Source: Iodidimonas nitroreducens
GTDB taxonomy: Bacteria; Pseudomonadota; Alphaproteobacteria; Sphingomonadales; Rhodothalassiaceae
NCBI GenBank assembly: GCA_000710935.1
Contig: BAYV01000005.1
Span: 1-64,000 of the forward strand
Direction: 5' to 3'
Length of the DNA stretch: 64,000 nucleotides
The translations under genes were made by a program, and so were the position numbers. This document shows, one piece after another, positions 18,101 to 26,246 of the stretch (position 1 is its first letter; the number at the start of each line of letters is the position of its first letter). The notes under the pieces were generated by a model. That model made no database searches, had not been told where the DNA came from, and worked only from the letters and a program-made list of their open reading frames with translations.

Positions 18101-18306
18101 TCGATGTGTAAAATAATTTGTTCTTCAACCTCTTGGGGGGCGGCACCGGGCCAGCTCACGGTGATCTCGACCCAATTCACCCGGAATGTCGGCCAGACTT
18201 CGCGTTCCATGCTGATGAAAGACATAATCCCGGCAATCAAAATCCCCATCATCAAAAGATTGGCCGCAACGGTGTTTCTTGCCCACCAGGCTATCAAAGC
18301 GTTCAT
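15178..18306 (-). CDS. RND family efflux permease subunit (1042 aa)
   Basis: A proton-driven inner-membrane pump of the AcrB-like superfamily with 12 expected membrane segments and two large periplasmic loops. Visible hallmarks: N-terminal Asn-x-x-Ala-Ala-Asn-Leu-Leu-Met segment, the Pro-Gly-Ala-x-x-x-x-Val-Glu porter motif near residue 54, and the proton-relay Asp-Asp in the Val-Val-Asp-Asp-Ala-Ile-Val-Val-Gly-Glu-Asn segment. The second half repeats a Val-Val-Asn-Asp-Asn-Leu-Val-Leu-Val-Asp stretch. ATG 18306 is chosen by alignment to the usual start; an in-frame start at 18348 would overlap the adaptor gene. It pairs with the adaptor just upstream. No outer-membrane channel gene is present. 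Substrate unknown. Confidence 0.93.
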   Translation of the reverse strand: MNALIAWWARNTVAANLLMMGILIAGIMSFISMEREVWPTFRVNWVEITVSWPGAAPQEVEEQIILHIEESLADLDNVDRVRSTAYEGLATLYIEADRSINMDRFINDVKLRVDGIASLPRDIEPPRVRELLTRNELIRIGVSGDVDERILTRTAEKVRDEVALLPGVSIVTLFGQRSEEVSIELSENALRRYGLSFDEVTSAIRASSINLSAGSVRTSTGDVQLRARNLADDQTDFNKIIIRQTPDGGTIRLGDVARVIDGFEDVNLQASLNGERAILVQVMTAEEMNVVVTSQSVRKYLETAQERMPEGVSLILYADESKAYYDRMETISKSAFYGLLLVFAVLILSLRPKVALWVTMGIATAYAGAFIFLPANDVSLNFLSLFAFLLVIGVVVDDAIVVGENIHEETERTGGGVDAAILGTQLVAKPVIYAVATTMIVFAPWLFLSGLEVEFTRHISIIVIAALSFSLIEALFILPAHLSHLKAQKTEGRFGRFQKKIAQSITRFAQGTYRRWLFAAVRRRGVTASIFLALFILAIGVSSTSWLKFSFNPDVESEQISVDVTLPEGTPFNRALEILGQLQKAEKALEAEANERMDGAGKLIENWYTRARQNSVLALVRLAPAEQRDLSAKEAADRLRELIGEIPDAENLEINYTLNQNQPEIELAINHPDMDVLRAAVADLKAHLSTYDTVFNIRDSLQTAMEELRFSLKPGARELGFSLAEVARQVRQAYYGEEVQRLPREGSDVRVFVRYPKDERQSLESLSDFRLRNAEGLEVPLLSVADLHYQPGIKRIDRRERQRSAVISAELSSDMREQIYGELRKDFYPAWEKRYPGVSRGEIGSAEGQAKFMAEILSLEGIALFAMYALIAVAFRSYFLPLLVMTAIPFGFVGAVLGHLLFDMPITLFSYFGLAAAAGVVVNDNLVLVDYIGRLREKGMGAMDALVEAGVARFRPILLTSITTFVGLIPMMAERSTQAQFLKPTVVALSFGVLVATFVTLFLVPALYGLGEDMKRFMKGLWTGRKQAPLGSQSQSEPSAAE

Positions 18307-18319
18307 GATGATCTCTTGT

Positions 18320-19516
18320 TCATTCCGCCGCGACGGCGATGGTTTCAACCGAAGATGATGTCAAAGGATTAACCGGCATGCCCTCTCGCACGGCCTGCAC
18401 GGGTGAAATCACCACCTGCTCTCCGGCTGCGAGGCCCTTGCCGATCACCACGCGCGTGCTATCTGCCGAGATAACCTCAACCTGCCGGATCGATAAGCTG
18501 TTGTTTTCCGTGACAACATAAACCTCATCCGCATTGCGCAAGGCGGCCCGGGGAATACTGAGACCATCTTTAAGGGTGCTGCCTTCGATTTTGGCATCAA
18601 CGAACAAACCCACCGGCAAAGGCACGCCATCGGAACTGCCCGCCCCATAAGGATCGCGTACCTGGGCGATGGCATGAAACAGGCGGGTTGATTGCTCGAT
18701 GGCGGCATCGGTCCGCATCAGCCGCCCGGTCCATTGATGGCTTTTTCCCGCCAGAACTGCGCTCAGCATCACCATCGGGGCGGTTTCATAGCTTCTGGCT
18801 TCATAGGCGATGGGCAGATCAAGCTCGGCCATCTGCCGATCGGTGAGGGGCAGGCGAACCTCGACCATATCGGTGGAAAAGACCTGACCCAAAGTGCTGC
18901 CGGGGCTGATATATTGCCCCAGATCGGCATTTTTTGTCCGCACCCGGCCATTGAAGGGGGCGGAAATCTTTGTCCGTGCCAGATCAAGCTCGGCGCGATC
19001 AAGCTGCGCCTGTGCCGATGCCAGATTGGCCCGGGCCTGGGCCACATTCGGCTCTTTCAAAGCAAGGGCGGTGGGCTTATCGGTCACTTCATCCCAATTC
19101 CACTGCTTGCGCGCCACTTCGGCCCGGGCTTCTTCCTGCGCCAGAATAAGAGCCTGATCGGCAATCCGGGCTTTGGCCTGGATCACCGCATATTCATAAT
19201 CCGCCGGCTCGATCTGCAAAAGGGTTTCGCCCGCCTTGAAAATGCCACCCCCGGCAAAGGCCGGCGACACCGCGATGATCTTGCCGCCAACCTGGGCGAC
19301 CAGATCGATCTCGGTTTTTGATGCCACAGTCCCCTGTGTTTCGACCATCAAGGTGATGGTTTTCTGCTCCACCGGCACGACATGAAGGCTGGTGGGACGC
19401 ATTTCCGGTTCATCCGCCTTCTCAGGCAGAGGCTGGGTGGCTTGCAAAATTGCAAAACCGGCTATGGCCGCGCCGATAATCAAAATCGGCGTCATGACGA
19501 TCAAAAATTTCCGCAT
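18320..19516 (-). CDS. RND efflux periplasmic adaptor (membrane fusion protein, 398 aa)
   Basis: Links the RND pump to an outer-membrane channel. One N-terminal membrane anchor (about residues 5-27), then the lipoyl/biotinyl half-motifs around a helical hairpin (about 90-170, rich in Ala, Gln, Glu and Arg). The second half-motif reads Ile-Ser-Ala-Pro-Phe-Asn-Gly-Arg-Val, followed by beta-barrel and membrane-proximal domains. ATG 19516 has a GAGGAGC site 7 bases upstream and is preferred over 19540. Thirteen bp separate it from the pump gene. A well-formed promoter lies about 80 bp upstream. Confidence 0.92.
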   Translation of the reverse strand: MRKFLIVMTPILIIGAAIAGFAILQATQPLPEKADEPEMRPTSLHVVPVEQKTITLMVETQGTVASKTEIDLVAQVGGKIIAVSPAFAGGGIFKAGETLLQIEPADYEYAVIQAKARIADQALILAQEEARAEVARKQWNWDEVTDKPTALALKEPNVAQARANLASAQAQLDRAELDLARTKISAPFNGRVRTKNADLGQYISPGSTLGQVFSTDMVEVRLPLTDRQMAELDLPIAYEARSYETAPMVMLSAVLAGKSHQWTGRLMRTDAAIEQSTRLFHAIAQVRDPYGAGSSDGVPLPVGLFVDAKIEGSTLKDGLSIPRAALRNADEVYVVTENNSLSIRQVEVISADSTRVVIGKGLAAGEQVVISPVQAVREGMPVNPLTSSSVETIAVAAE

Positions 19517-19594
19517 GTCTCGCGCTCCTCGCTGCGTCATCGTTTTTTTATATCGATGCGCCGGGTCTTTGCCCGTTTGTCACTGTCAGTTTTT

Positions 19595-19623
19595 ATATCA
19601 CATGGATATATATAGACTGTCAA
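19595..19623 (-). promoter_or_regulatory. Sigma70-type promoter of the RND operon with repeat sites
   Basis: On the minus strand TTGACA (19623-19618) and TGATAT (19600-19595) are spaced exactly 17 bp. The direct repeat ACTGTCA (plus strand) occurs at 19582-19588 and 19616-19622, bracketing the -10 and overlapping the -35, a likely regulator site. The -35 touches the end of the ZIP gene. No regulator gene is adjacent. Confidence 0.6.
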
Positions 19624-20355
19624 TCAAATGAGATGCGTGAGTTGTAGAATAGCGGTGAATAAAATCCCCGCGAAAAAAAAGATCCCGGTTTTCTGGCGGC
19701 GATCATGTTCGATATTGGGCACCAGATGCGAGGCGGCCACAAAGATCAAAGCCCCCGCCGTAGCAGCCAAAAGCGCCCCCAAAAGCGGGCCATCCAGCAT
19801 GGAGACGAAAGGAAAGCTGATCAGCATCCCCAAAGGCGTGGTGAGGGTTGAGGCCAGAAAAGCAAGAAAAAGGGCCCGTTGCACAGGAAAGCCACCGCGC
19901 AAAAGCAGGACGAACGCCATGATGCTTTCAGGAAATTCATGCAAGATCAGCCCCATCACCGCCATCATGCCGGTATGCTGATCAATGGAAAAAGAGACCG
20001 AATAAGCCAGACCATCAACAAAGGAATGAATGGCAATGCCAATCACGGGGATCAGGGCTATGGCGCGCTTGTCCATATGGCTTGCATGATCTTTGCGGCT
20101 GGTCGCAAGCCCAATGACATATAAAGCCAGATAGCCGAGCATCAGGGCGATCGGGGCAAGCCGGGGGGCGGCAAACATCGCATGGGGGATCATCTGCAAA
20201 AAAGCCGCGCTTAGCAAAATGCCCGCAGCAAAGGCGGCGAAAAGCACACTGTTTTTCTGGCCCCAATTCTCATAATGGCGGATTACAGCCAGGCCGCACA
20301 GGCTGCCAAAGGCGGCGATCAGGCTGAAAAGCAAGGCAGATGGGAAAGGCGCCAT
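19624..20355 (-). CDS. ZIP family divalent metal transporter (243 aa)
   Basis: An inner-membrane metal importer, most likely for zinc. About eight hydrophobic segments. The metal-site motifs of the family are present: His-Ser-Phe-Val-Asp-Gly in segment IV and His-Glu-Phe-Pro-Glu in segment V. An interfacial loop with His-Ala-Ser-His lies before the first motif. ATG 20355 is preferred to a GTG at 20373, with GGAG upstream. A Zur-like palindrome lies 20 bp before the start, supporting zinc import. Transcribed toward the RND operon, whose promoter begins at its stop codon. Confidence 0.88.
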   Translation of the reverse strand: MAPFPSALLFSLIAAFGSLCGLAVIRHYENWGQKNSVLFAAFAAGILLSAAFLQMIPHAMFAAPRLAPIALMLGYLALYVIGLATSRKDHASHMDKRAIALIPVIGIAIHSFVDGLAYSVSFSIDQHTGMMAVMGLILHEFPESIMAFVLLLRGGFPVQRALFLAFLASTLTTPLGMLISFPFVSMLDGPLLGALLAATAGALIFVAASHLVPNIEHDRRQKTGIFFFAGILFTAILQLTHLI

Positions 20356-20374
20356 GATCGGCAGTCTCCGCACA

Positions 20375-20395
20375 AAACGTTATAAAGTAACGATT
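20375..20395 (-). promoter_or_regulatory. Putative Zur box before the ZIP gene
   Basis: AACGTTATAAAGTAACGATT resembles the Gram-negative Zur consensus built on ATGTTATA and TATAACAT half-sites, with CGTTA/TAACG as its clear inverted core. It lies 20 bp upstream of the chosen start. Zinc-dependent repression is inferred from this position and the gene product. Confidence 0.5.
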
Positions 20396-20513
20396 GCCGG
20401 GTCTAGCATCCCAAACTGTAAAATACCAGCAAACAATAGGGGCTGATAAATTCTGGAGCCGAAAAAGGCTAAAGGCCGAGAATGACAGACATTCTGACCC
20501 TAAAAAGAGCGGA

Positions 20514-21257
20514 TTAAACGCCTGCGCTGGAGAGGCGGATGCGGGCCGCCCCTATGATCGGGCCATTTTCATCATCGGCATGCAAAATGACCGCCATATG
20601 ATCGGCACCCGATTCGGTGGCTTTGATCATGGGCACGCTCAGAATTTCTTTATCCCCCGACCAAGGGCCCAAATCCAGCGAAGCCCGCACCAGATTGGTC
20701 AGATTGAGGGTTTTGCCTTCATTATCGCCGCGGCTGATGGCAGCAATGGTTTCCGTGCGATAGAAAACCGCGCGCACGAAAATTTTGCGCTCATCGTTTT
20801 CCAGATCCGGCAAGGTGATGAAGCAGGCTTCTTCGGATTCCTGCAAGGTGACATCGATATTCTGACGGGCGAGATCCCGCGCCTGACCGATTTTCTGGAC
20901 CACCGCTTTCCGCCGCGATCCAACCGTTTCAAGGCGGCCATCGATCACCATTTGCGGCGTGTAAACACCCGGCTCACCCAAGCGCTGATTATAGGCCCGC
21001 TGATGATCGGAATAGGCCCGGCGGGCATGATCATCTCTCCAGCCCAGATAATCCCAATAATCAACAGGCCAATTCAGGGCAAGAATGCCATCTTCTTTGC
21101 TGATATCGGATAAAAGCTTATAGGCAGGGGGGCAATTAGGGCAGCCTTGGCTGGAAAACAGCTCAACAACAGTCAAACGGTCCGCCGTCTGCCCCTCTTG
21201 GGCATGGACAGGCAGAGCCAGAAACAAAAACAGTGATGCAATCCAGTATTTCAACAT
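20514..21257 (-). CDS. DUF1223 thioredoxin-like exported protein (247 aa)
   Basis: A signal peptide covers residues 1-19 (ends Val-His-Ala). A thioredoxin-like opening follows: Val-Val-Glu-Leu-Phe-Ser-Ser-Gln-Gly-Cys-Pro-Asn-Cys-Pro-Pro-Ala, with Cys39 and Cys42. The motif and length match DUF1223, a family of unknown function common in alphaproteobacteria. A Tyr-Thr-Pro-Gln-Met-Val-Ile-Asp-Gly stretch near residue 120 matches its cis-Pro region. It lies 64 bp after argB on the same strand, so read-through is possible. Periplasmic thiol chemistry is the natural guess. Confidence 0.85.
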   Translation of the reverse strand: MLKYWIASLFLFLALPVHAQEGQTADRLTVVELFSSQGCPNCPPAYKLLSDISKEDGILALNWPVDYWDYLGWRDDHARRAYSDHQRAYNQRLGEPGVYTPQMVIDGRLETVGSRRKAVVQKIGQARDLARQNIDVTLQESEEACFITLPDLENDERKIFVRAVFYRTETIAAISRGDNEGKTLNLTNLVRASLDLGPWSGDKEILSVPMIKATESGADHMAVILHADDENGPIIGAARIRLSSAGV

Positions 21258-21321
21258 GAGCCGACTATAAGCACATGCAACAAGCAGGCTCCAATCACCA
21301 ATGCGCGATCAGTGCGTGCGC

Positions 21322-22248
21322 TCAACTGACACGAGATTCGTTAGTCTTCGGTGCTCTGATCAGGGTGCCAACGCCGCGTTCCGTGAAAATTTCCAGCAAG
21401 GACGCATGGGGCACCCGGCCATTCATGATGACCGCTGCCGCCACCCCGTTTTCCACCGCCGAAAGGCAGGTTTCAACTTTGGGGATCATGCCGCCGCTGA
21501 TGGTGCCCGAGGCAATCAAAGCGCGGGCATCATCATGGGAAATTTCAGGGATATGCTGCTGCTGGGCATCCAATATGCCCTGCACATCAGTGAGCAGCAA
21601 AAAACGCTCCGCCCCCAAAGCCTGCGCCACCGCGCCCGCCATGGTATCGGCATTGATATTAAAGGTTTCGCCCTTTTCGCCAAGGCCGATAGGGGCGATC
21701 ACCGGAATAAGGCCCGAGGCGATAAACCGGCTGAGAATGGCCCCATCCACCTGTTCGGGCTCGCCCACGAATCCCAGATCAAGCACCTCTTCGATAGCGC
21801 TGCCGGGCAGGCGCGTTTTGCGGCGCACCGCGCGCGCCCTGACAAAGCCCCCATCCTTCCCCGAAAGCCCGACCGCCATGCCCCCTGCATGGCTGATGGC
21901 GGCCACCAACCCTTTGTTGATGCTGCCTGAAAGCACCATTTCCACCACCTCCACCGTAGCGGCATCGGTCACGCGCAAGCCATCGACAAAGCGGCTTTGG
22001 ATTTTCAGGCGGTCGAGCATGGCCCCGATCTGTGGCCCGCCCCCATGCACCACCACGATATTGATGCCCACCTGCCGCAGCAACACCATATCCTGCGCAA
22101 AACTTTGGGCGATCTGCGCATCGCCCATGGCATGGCCGCCATATTTGACCACAAAAGTTTTCCCCGCATAGCGGCGCATATAAGGCAAAGCTTCCGACAA
22201 GATGGCGGCTTTATCTTGCAGCATCTGGCTGAAATCCTGATCGTTCAT
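21322..22248 (-). CDS. argB: Acetylglutamate kinase (308 aa)
   Basis: Phosphorylates N-acetyl-L-glutamate, the second step of arginine biosynthesis. The amino-acid kinase fold is shown by the Val-Lys-Tyr-Gly-Gly-His-Ala-Met start (about residues 33-40), Val-Val-His-Gly-Gly-Gly-Pro-Gln-Ile (about 66-74), Arg-Val-Thr-Asp near 92, and the Asn-Ile-Asn-Ala-Asp-Thr nucleotide-side motif. The N-terminal helix of about 28 residues is of the arginine-sensitive hexameric type. AGGAGC precedes ATG. It is 39 bp after engB, a neighbour pairing common in alphaproteobacteria. Confidence 0.95.
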   Translation of the reverse strand: MNDQDFSQMLQDKAAILSEALPYMRRYAGKTFVVKYGGHAMGDAQIAQSFAQDMVLLRQVGINIVVVHGGGPQIGAMLDRLKIQSRFVDGLRVTDAATVEVVEMVLSGSINKGLVAAISHAGGMAVGLSGKDGGFVRARAVRRKTRLPGSAIEEVLDLGFVGEPEQVDGAILSRFIASGLIPVIAPIGLGEKGETFNINADTMAGAVAQALGAERFLLLTDVQGILDAQQQHIPEISHDDARALIASGTISGGMIPKVETCLSAVENGVAAAVIMNGRVPHASLLEIFTERGVGTLIRAPKTNESRVS

Positions 22249-22287
22249 GAAAGCTCCTGTCAGGCAGATGGCGAGGGCAAGCTGTGC

Positions 22288-22962
22288 TCAGCCTTCGCAA
22301 AAGCGGGCAATATCAGCGCGCAATTCGGCGATCCCCGTCCCTTTTTCAGCGGATGTGGCGTGAATATGGGGATGGCAGGCTACAAAAACGCGCGCCTGTT
22401 GATTGACCTTGTCGATGATCAGTGACTGATCGGTGCGGCTCAGCTTATCAAGCTTGGTCAGCACGATCTGATAGGAAACCGCAGCCTCATCCAGCATTTT
22501 CATGATCTCGCGGTCATTGTCCTTGATGCCATGCCGCGAATCGATCAGCACCATCACCCGCTTCAGGGTTTGGCGGCCCCGCAGATAATCGCGGATGGTG
22601 CCTGTCCAGGCCTTGACCTTGGAACGCGTGACCTTGGCATATCCATAGCCGGGCAGATCGACCAGAATAAGCGGACGGGGATCCACGCCGAGCCGAAAGA
22701 AATTCAATTCCTGCGTCCGCCCCGGGGTATTGGATGTGCGGGCAAGGGTATTGCGCCCGGTCAAAGCATTGATCAGCGAGGATTTGCCGACATTGGAGCG
22801 CCCGGCAAAGGCCAGTTCGGGATGTCCGGGGGCAGGCAAATGCGCCATATCGGGAACCCCCAGAAGAAACTGGCACGGCCCGGCGAATAACAGCCGCCCT
22901 TTTTCCAATGCTTCATCCGTTGGTTTTTCGCCCTCGATGATCTGTTCTGGCTGATCGGTCAT
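22288..22962 (-). CDS. engB: Ribosome biogenesis GTP-binding protein EngB/YsxC (224 aa)
   Basis: A TrmE-Era-like GTPase needed for 50S subunit assembly. G1 Gly-Arg-Ser-Asn-Val-Gly-Lys-Ser-Ser (about residues 54-62), G2 region Thr-Pro-Gly-Arg-Thr-Gln, G3 Asp-Leu-Pro-Gly-Tyr-Gly, and G4 Thr-Lys-Leu-Asp-Lys are all present. The start at 22962 overlaps the yidC stop by 4 bp (ATGA), so translation is probably coupled. Longer in-frame starts inside yidC are rejected. Confidence 0.95.
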   Translation of the reverse strand: MTDQPEQIIEGEKPTDEALEKGRLLFAGPCQFLLGVPDMAHLPAPGHPELAFAGRSNVGKSSLINALTGRNTLARTSNTPGRTQELNFFRLGVDPRPLILVDLPGYGYAKVTRSKVKAWTGTIRDYLRGRQTLKRVMVLIDSRHGIKDNDREIMKMLDEAAVSYQIVLTKLDKLSRTDQSLIIDKVNQQARVFVACHPHIHATSAEKGTGIAELRADIARFCEG

Positions 22963-24740
22963 GATGCAGGATTGGCCACCCCGTGCCGACGCATGATCAT
23001 CCATTGCTGTGCCGCCGACAAAAGGGTGTTCCATGTCCAATAGATCACAAGGCCAGCCGGGAAAGCGGCCATGATGAACACGAAAACAAAGGGCATGGCC
23101 ATCATCACCCGCTGCTGGATGGGATCGCCGGCTGCGGGATTGAGCCGCATCTGGAAGAACATCGCAAAGCCCATGATCACCGGCCAGATCCCCACCGCCA
23201 GAAAGCCTGTTGGCTCCCATGGGATCAATCCAAAAAGATTGGTGATCAGAACAGGATCGGCAACGGACAGATCCTTGATCCAGAAAAAGCCCGGCTCATG
23301 GCGCATTTCAATGGTCACGAACAAAACTTTATAAAGCGCGAAAAAGACCGGAATCTGGGCCAGCATAGGCAGGCAGCCAGACAGCGGATTGATCTTTTCC
23401 TTCTTGTAAAGCTCCATCATTTCCTGTTGCAGGCGCGGTTTGTCATCCTTGTAGCGCTGTTGCAGCGCCTTCATTTTTGGCTGCACCGCCTTCATCTTGC
23501 TCATCGAAACATAGGATTTATTGGCAAGGGGCAAAAACAGGCCCTTAACGATCACGGTGAGCACCAGAATCGACACCGCAAAGCTGCCAAACAGGCCATT
23601 GAGAAAATCAAGCAGATAAAAAATCGGCTTGGTCAGGAAAATGAACCAGCCCCAATCAATGGCCCGATCAAACAGCTTGATATCATAGGCGCTTTCATAG
23701 CGTTCGATGAGATCCACCTCTTTGGCCCCGGCAAAAAACCGCACGGTCACGGTTTTCTCGCCCGTGGAGGGGATCACCACTTCTTCTTCCAGATAATCCG
23801 CCTGATAGCGGCCCGATCCGGTGGCGCTGTGGATGAAGCGGCCTTTGAAGGGCACGCTTTGTTCGGGAACGATGGCCGTGAGCCAATATTTATCGGTCAG
23901 CCCCAGCCAACCGCCCACGCTGTCGTACAAAGATGGGCCATCCTCACGCAGCGACTCATAATCGATCTCACGCAAAGAGCCATCCAGAACCCCCAAGGGG
24001 CCTTCATGGATGACGAAATATTTTGAACCCATCTGTGCGCCACGTCGGCTGATCAGGCCATAAGGCGCCATCATCACCGGGGTTTCATTGGGATTGCGCA
24101 CGGTCTGCTCGATGGTGAACATGAAATCCTTGTCCACCGAAATGCGGCGGCTGAATTCCAGCCCCTGTTCATTGGTCCAGCGCAGCGTGACCGGATTATC
24201 GGGGCTGAGCATCGTTTCCTTGGTAGACCAGACGGTCTTCGCATCGGGCACATCGATCCCAAGGCCGGGGCGCGCTGTCCAGCCAAAGGACGCATAATAG
24301 GCATCACTGCTTTTAAGGGGATTGAGCAGAACAATCGGACTGCCCTTTTTCCCCACATCCGTATCATAATCCTTCAAGGTCAGATCATCGATAAAGCCGC
24401 CGGTGAGCGCGATCGAGCCTTTGAGCCTTGGCGTTTCCAGATACAGCCGCTTTGATTGCGCCAAAGCATCCGCCCGGCTCATCCCATTGCCAGCAAGGCC
24501 GGAAACGCCCGGATTGCCAGTGTTTCCCTGACCAGCGCCGCCCTGAATAGTGGGGGTTTGCGGCAAAAGATCGCTTTCCTGCGCATTGGTCCCGGCGGAT
24601 TGCGGATCTGTTTGCGGGCTTTGCTCCGCCGTGGAAAGGGGGGCCGCATCGCGGGCTGGCGTGGCGTAGAAATAATCGAATGCCAACAGCACCAGCAGGG
24701 TCAGGCCCATCGCGATGAGCAGGTTTTTCTGTTCTTTCAT
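22959..24740 (-). CDS. yidC: Membrane protein insertase YidC (593 aa)
   Basis: Inserts and folds inner-membrane proteins, alone or with SecYEG. N-terminal anchor at residues 6-25, then a Pro/Gln/Gly-rich linker and a large periplasmic beta domain to about residue 360. Five conserved membrane segments follow, containing the Lys-Met-Lys-Ala-Leu-Gln-Gln-Arg-Tyr cytoplasmic coiled coil and Asn-Pro-Leu-Ser-Gly-Cys-Leu-Pro-Met. It starts 7 bp after yidD. The long periplasmic domain is the Gram-negative form. Confidence 0.97.
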   Translation of the reverse strand: MKEQKNLLIAMGLTLLVLLAFDYFYATPARDAAPLSTAEQSPQTDPQSAGTNAQESDLLPQTPTIQGGAGQGNTGNPGVSGLAGNGMSRADALAQSKRLYLETPRLKGSIALTGGFIDDLTLKDYDTDVGKKGSPIVLLNPLKSSDAYYASFGWTARPGLGIDVPDAKTVWSTKETMLSPDNPVTLRWTNEQGLEFSRRISVDKDFMFTIEQTVRNPNETPVMMAPYGLISRRGAQMGSKYFVIHEGPLGVLDGSLREIDYESLREDGPSLYDSVGGWLGLTDKYWLTAIVPEQSVPFKGRFIHSATGSGRYQADYLEEEVVIPSTGEKTVTVRFFAGAKEVDLIERYESAYDIKLFDRAIDWGWFIFLTKPIFYLLDFLNGLFGSFAVSILVLTVIVKGLFLPLANKSYVSMSKMKAVQPKMKALQQRYKDDKPRLQQEMMELYKKEKINPLSGCLPMLAQIPVFFALYKVLFVTIEMRHEPGFFWIKDLSVADPVLITNLFGLIPWEPTGFLAVGIWPVIMGFAMFFQMRLNPAAGDPIQQRVMMAMPFVFVFIMAAFPAGLVIYWTWNTLLSAAQQWMIMRRHGVANPAS

Positions 24741-24747
24741 AAAACTC

Positions 24748-25074
24748 TCACTGGCGTTTCACAGCCTGCGGCCCGGTCTTTTCCGGGCAGGCAACAGGCA
24801 GATTGGCATCGTCGGGTTGATGCGCACCCTTTTGATGATCATGGCCACAGGGCACATCGGGAACCGGATCATATCCATAGCCACCCAAGGGATGACAACG
24901 GCTGATGCGCCTTATAGCCATCCATCCCCCCTTCAGTCCACCATATCGATGGATGGCATCCCGGGCATAAGAAGAACAAGTAGGCTGATAGCGGCAGGAT
25001 GGCCCCAAAAAGGGCGACAAAACAAGCTGATAGGCGCGGACCAAAAAGATCAGAAAATGGCTGAGCAGGCTCAT
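24748..25074 (-). CDS. yidD: Membrane protein insertion efficiency factor YidD (108 aa)
   Basis: A small amphipathic protein that aids YidC-dependent insertion. The family signature is complete: Tyr-Gln-x-x-Leu-Ser-Pro, Gly-Pro-Ser-Cys-Arg-Tyr-x-Pro-Thr-Cys-Ser-x-Tyr, and [14 protein letters not shown]. After that point, where many homologues end, there are about 35 further residues with Cys-Gly-His-Asp-His and a later His and Cys. The ATG overlaps the rnpA stop by 4 bp. Confidence 0.95.
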   Translation of the reverse strand: MSLLSHFLIFLVRAYQLVLSPFLGPSCRYQPTCSSYARDAIHRYGGLKGGWMAIRRISRCHPLGGYGYDPVPDVPCGHDHQKGAHQPDDANLPVACPEKTGPQAVKRQ

Positions 25075-25466
25075 TCATCCCTCCATAAAGATAGCTTTGA
25101 AAGGGCCATGCACAAATCTTTTTGTAAATCCGCAAGCTTGCGCTCATTGGTTTGGGCACGCGCGATCAGCACATAATCAGTGCCCTTCTGGCCGTGCCTG
25201 CCAATAATATCGGCTGCCAGCGCCCGCAATCTGCGCTTGGCCCGATTGCGCGCCACGGCATTGCCAACCTTTTTGCTGGCGGTAAAACCGACACGAATCT
25301 GGGGCGCGTTTTGTTGGGGCGTGTTGTGTTGGCCGGATGGCTGCAGGCCCGTTTTTTTCTGCGCGAGGGTGGGGGCCGCTTGCAAAACCAACCCGGGCAT
25401 GGCCACCTTGCGCCCCTGACTGGCCAGCCGCAAAAATTCACGACGCTGGCGCAAGGTCGTCAGCAT
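25071..25466 (-). CDS. rnpA: Ribonuclease P protein component (131 aa)
   Basis: The protein cofactor that helps the RNase P RNA process tRNA 5' ends. The start motif Leu-x-x-Arg-x-x-Phe-Leu-Arg and the RNR signature ([17 protein letters not shown]) are present. An insert of about 25 residues rich in Gln, Pro and Asn (about residues 31-56) separates the two. ATG 25466 is chosen because an in-frame start at 25556 falls inside a terminator hairpin. Overlaps yidD by 4 bp. Confidence 0.92.
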   Translation of the reverse strand: MLTTLRQRREFLRLASQGRKVAMPGLVLQAAPTLAQKKTGLQPSGQHNTPQQNAPQIRVGFTASKKVGNAVARNRAKRRLRALAADIIGRHGQKGTDYVLIARAQTNERKLADLQKDLCMALSKLSLWRDE

Positions 25467-25533
25467 GGCTCTTTGGGGTGCGTTTTGTGCCGCGCTGTTC
25501 ACGTCATCCTTGCCCTGATCATTTGCTGCCAAT

Positions 25534-25570
25534 AAAAAAACCGACCGCAAAGACAAGCGATCGGTCTTTT
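25534..25570 (-). terminator. Intrinsic terminator between rpmH and rnpA
   Basis: On the minus strand ACCGATCGC (25565-25557) pairs with GCGGTCGGT (25548-25540), one mismatch, around an eight-base loop, and runs into seven T (25540-25534). The symmetric A/T flanks let it act in both directions. It lies about 140 bp after the rpmH stop and 68 bp before the rnpA start, so it may reduce transcription into rnpA-yidD-yidC. Confidence 0.8.
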
Positions 25571-25662
25571 ATCGATCATGATCGCCACCAGTTCCGGGCC
25601 ACCATCAATCCTGCATGATAAAGCCCGATCATGCCAGTTCAGCAGCCAATCTTTGGCCAGCA

Positions 25663-25702
25663 ATCCCAGGCTTGAAATCCCAGGCTTGAAATCCTAGGCT
25701 TG
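25663..25702. repeat. 14-bp tandem repeat, almost three units
   Basis: The unit ATCCCAGGCTTGAA occurs at 25663-25676 and 25677-25690, then again with one change and truncated at 25691-25702. It lies directly downstream of the rpmH stop and shows slippage-type amplification. Confidence 0.8.
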
Positions 25703-25707
25703 TCGTT

Positions 25708-25842
25708 TCAGGCAGAAAGGCGCTTGCGGCCTTTGGACCGACGGGCGCGGATCACATTGCGGCCGCCCACGGTGGCCATACGCGAACGGAAACCATGACG
25801 GCGCTTCCGCACGAGATTACTGGGCTGATATGTCCTTTTCAC
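25708..25842 (-). CDS. rpmH: 50S ribosomal protein L34 (44 aa)
   Basis: The translation from GTG at 25842 gives the full L34 pattern: Lys-Arg-Thr-Tyr-Gln-Pro-Ser, then [11 protein letters not shown], then Gly-Arg-Asn-Val-Ile-x-x-Arg-Arg-x-Lys-Gly-Arg-Lys-x-Leu-Ser-Ala. Length 44 is standard. The GTG start is fixed by the conserved N-terminus. Neighbours rnpA-yidD-yidC are the classical order. Confidence 0.98.
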   Translation of the reverse strand: MKRTYQPSNLVRKRRHGFRSRMATVGGRNVIRARRSKGRKRLSA

Positions 25843-25967
25843 GTCTTCGTACTCCGTCAATCACTGATAGCTGAAAAATGCACCCAAGCATCATCTGGCC
25901 AAACGAGCGTTATCTGGCCAAAAAGGCATGCGCAAAGCATTCTTGCAGCGCAAAACTCAAGGGGCGC

Positions 25968-25997
25968 TTCTTAGCTTTCCCTTTCGGGTCTTGTCAA
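25968..25997 (-). promoter_or_regulatory. Probable rpmH promoter
   Basis: On the minus strand TTGACA (25997-25992) and TAAGAA (25973-25968) are spaced by 18 bp, about 130 bp upstream of the rpmH start. The rest of the roughly 400-bp gap up to the divergent gene at 26247 holds nothing I recognise. Confidence 0.4.
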
Positions 25998-26246
25998 CAA
26001 CATTCCCGCTCCAAAACCCAAGCCCAAGGCCTTAATGGGAAGCGATATGCAATCCTTTGAGGTGATCACGTCTCTTCATTGGCCTATCACAGCCTTGTGT
26101 GCAGACTGGAATGCGCAAGACACACTTCCTTATTATGTGTAGCGACAAAGAGGAAAGATGATCTTTGGCTGGAGATCAAGCGGAAAGCGTCGTAAAAACG
26201 ACCCGGCCTTGTGTGAAAGCCAATCTTGAGTGGAAAAGGAAGAATA

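Noticed and set aside
22983-24026. Open frame of nearly 350 codons on the plus strand
   Set aside because: Antisense to yidC; no family motif.
25467-25556. N-terminal extension of RnpA
   Set aside because: The start lies in the rpmH terminator; homologues begin at the Met before Leu-Thr-Thr-Leu.
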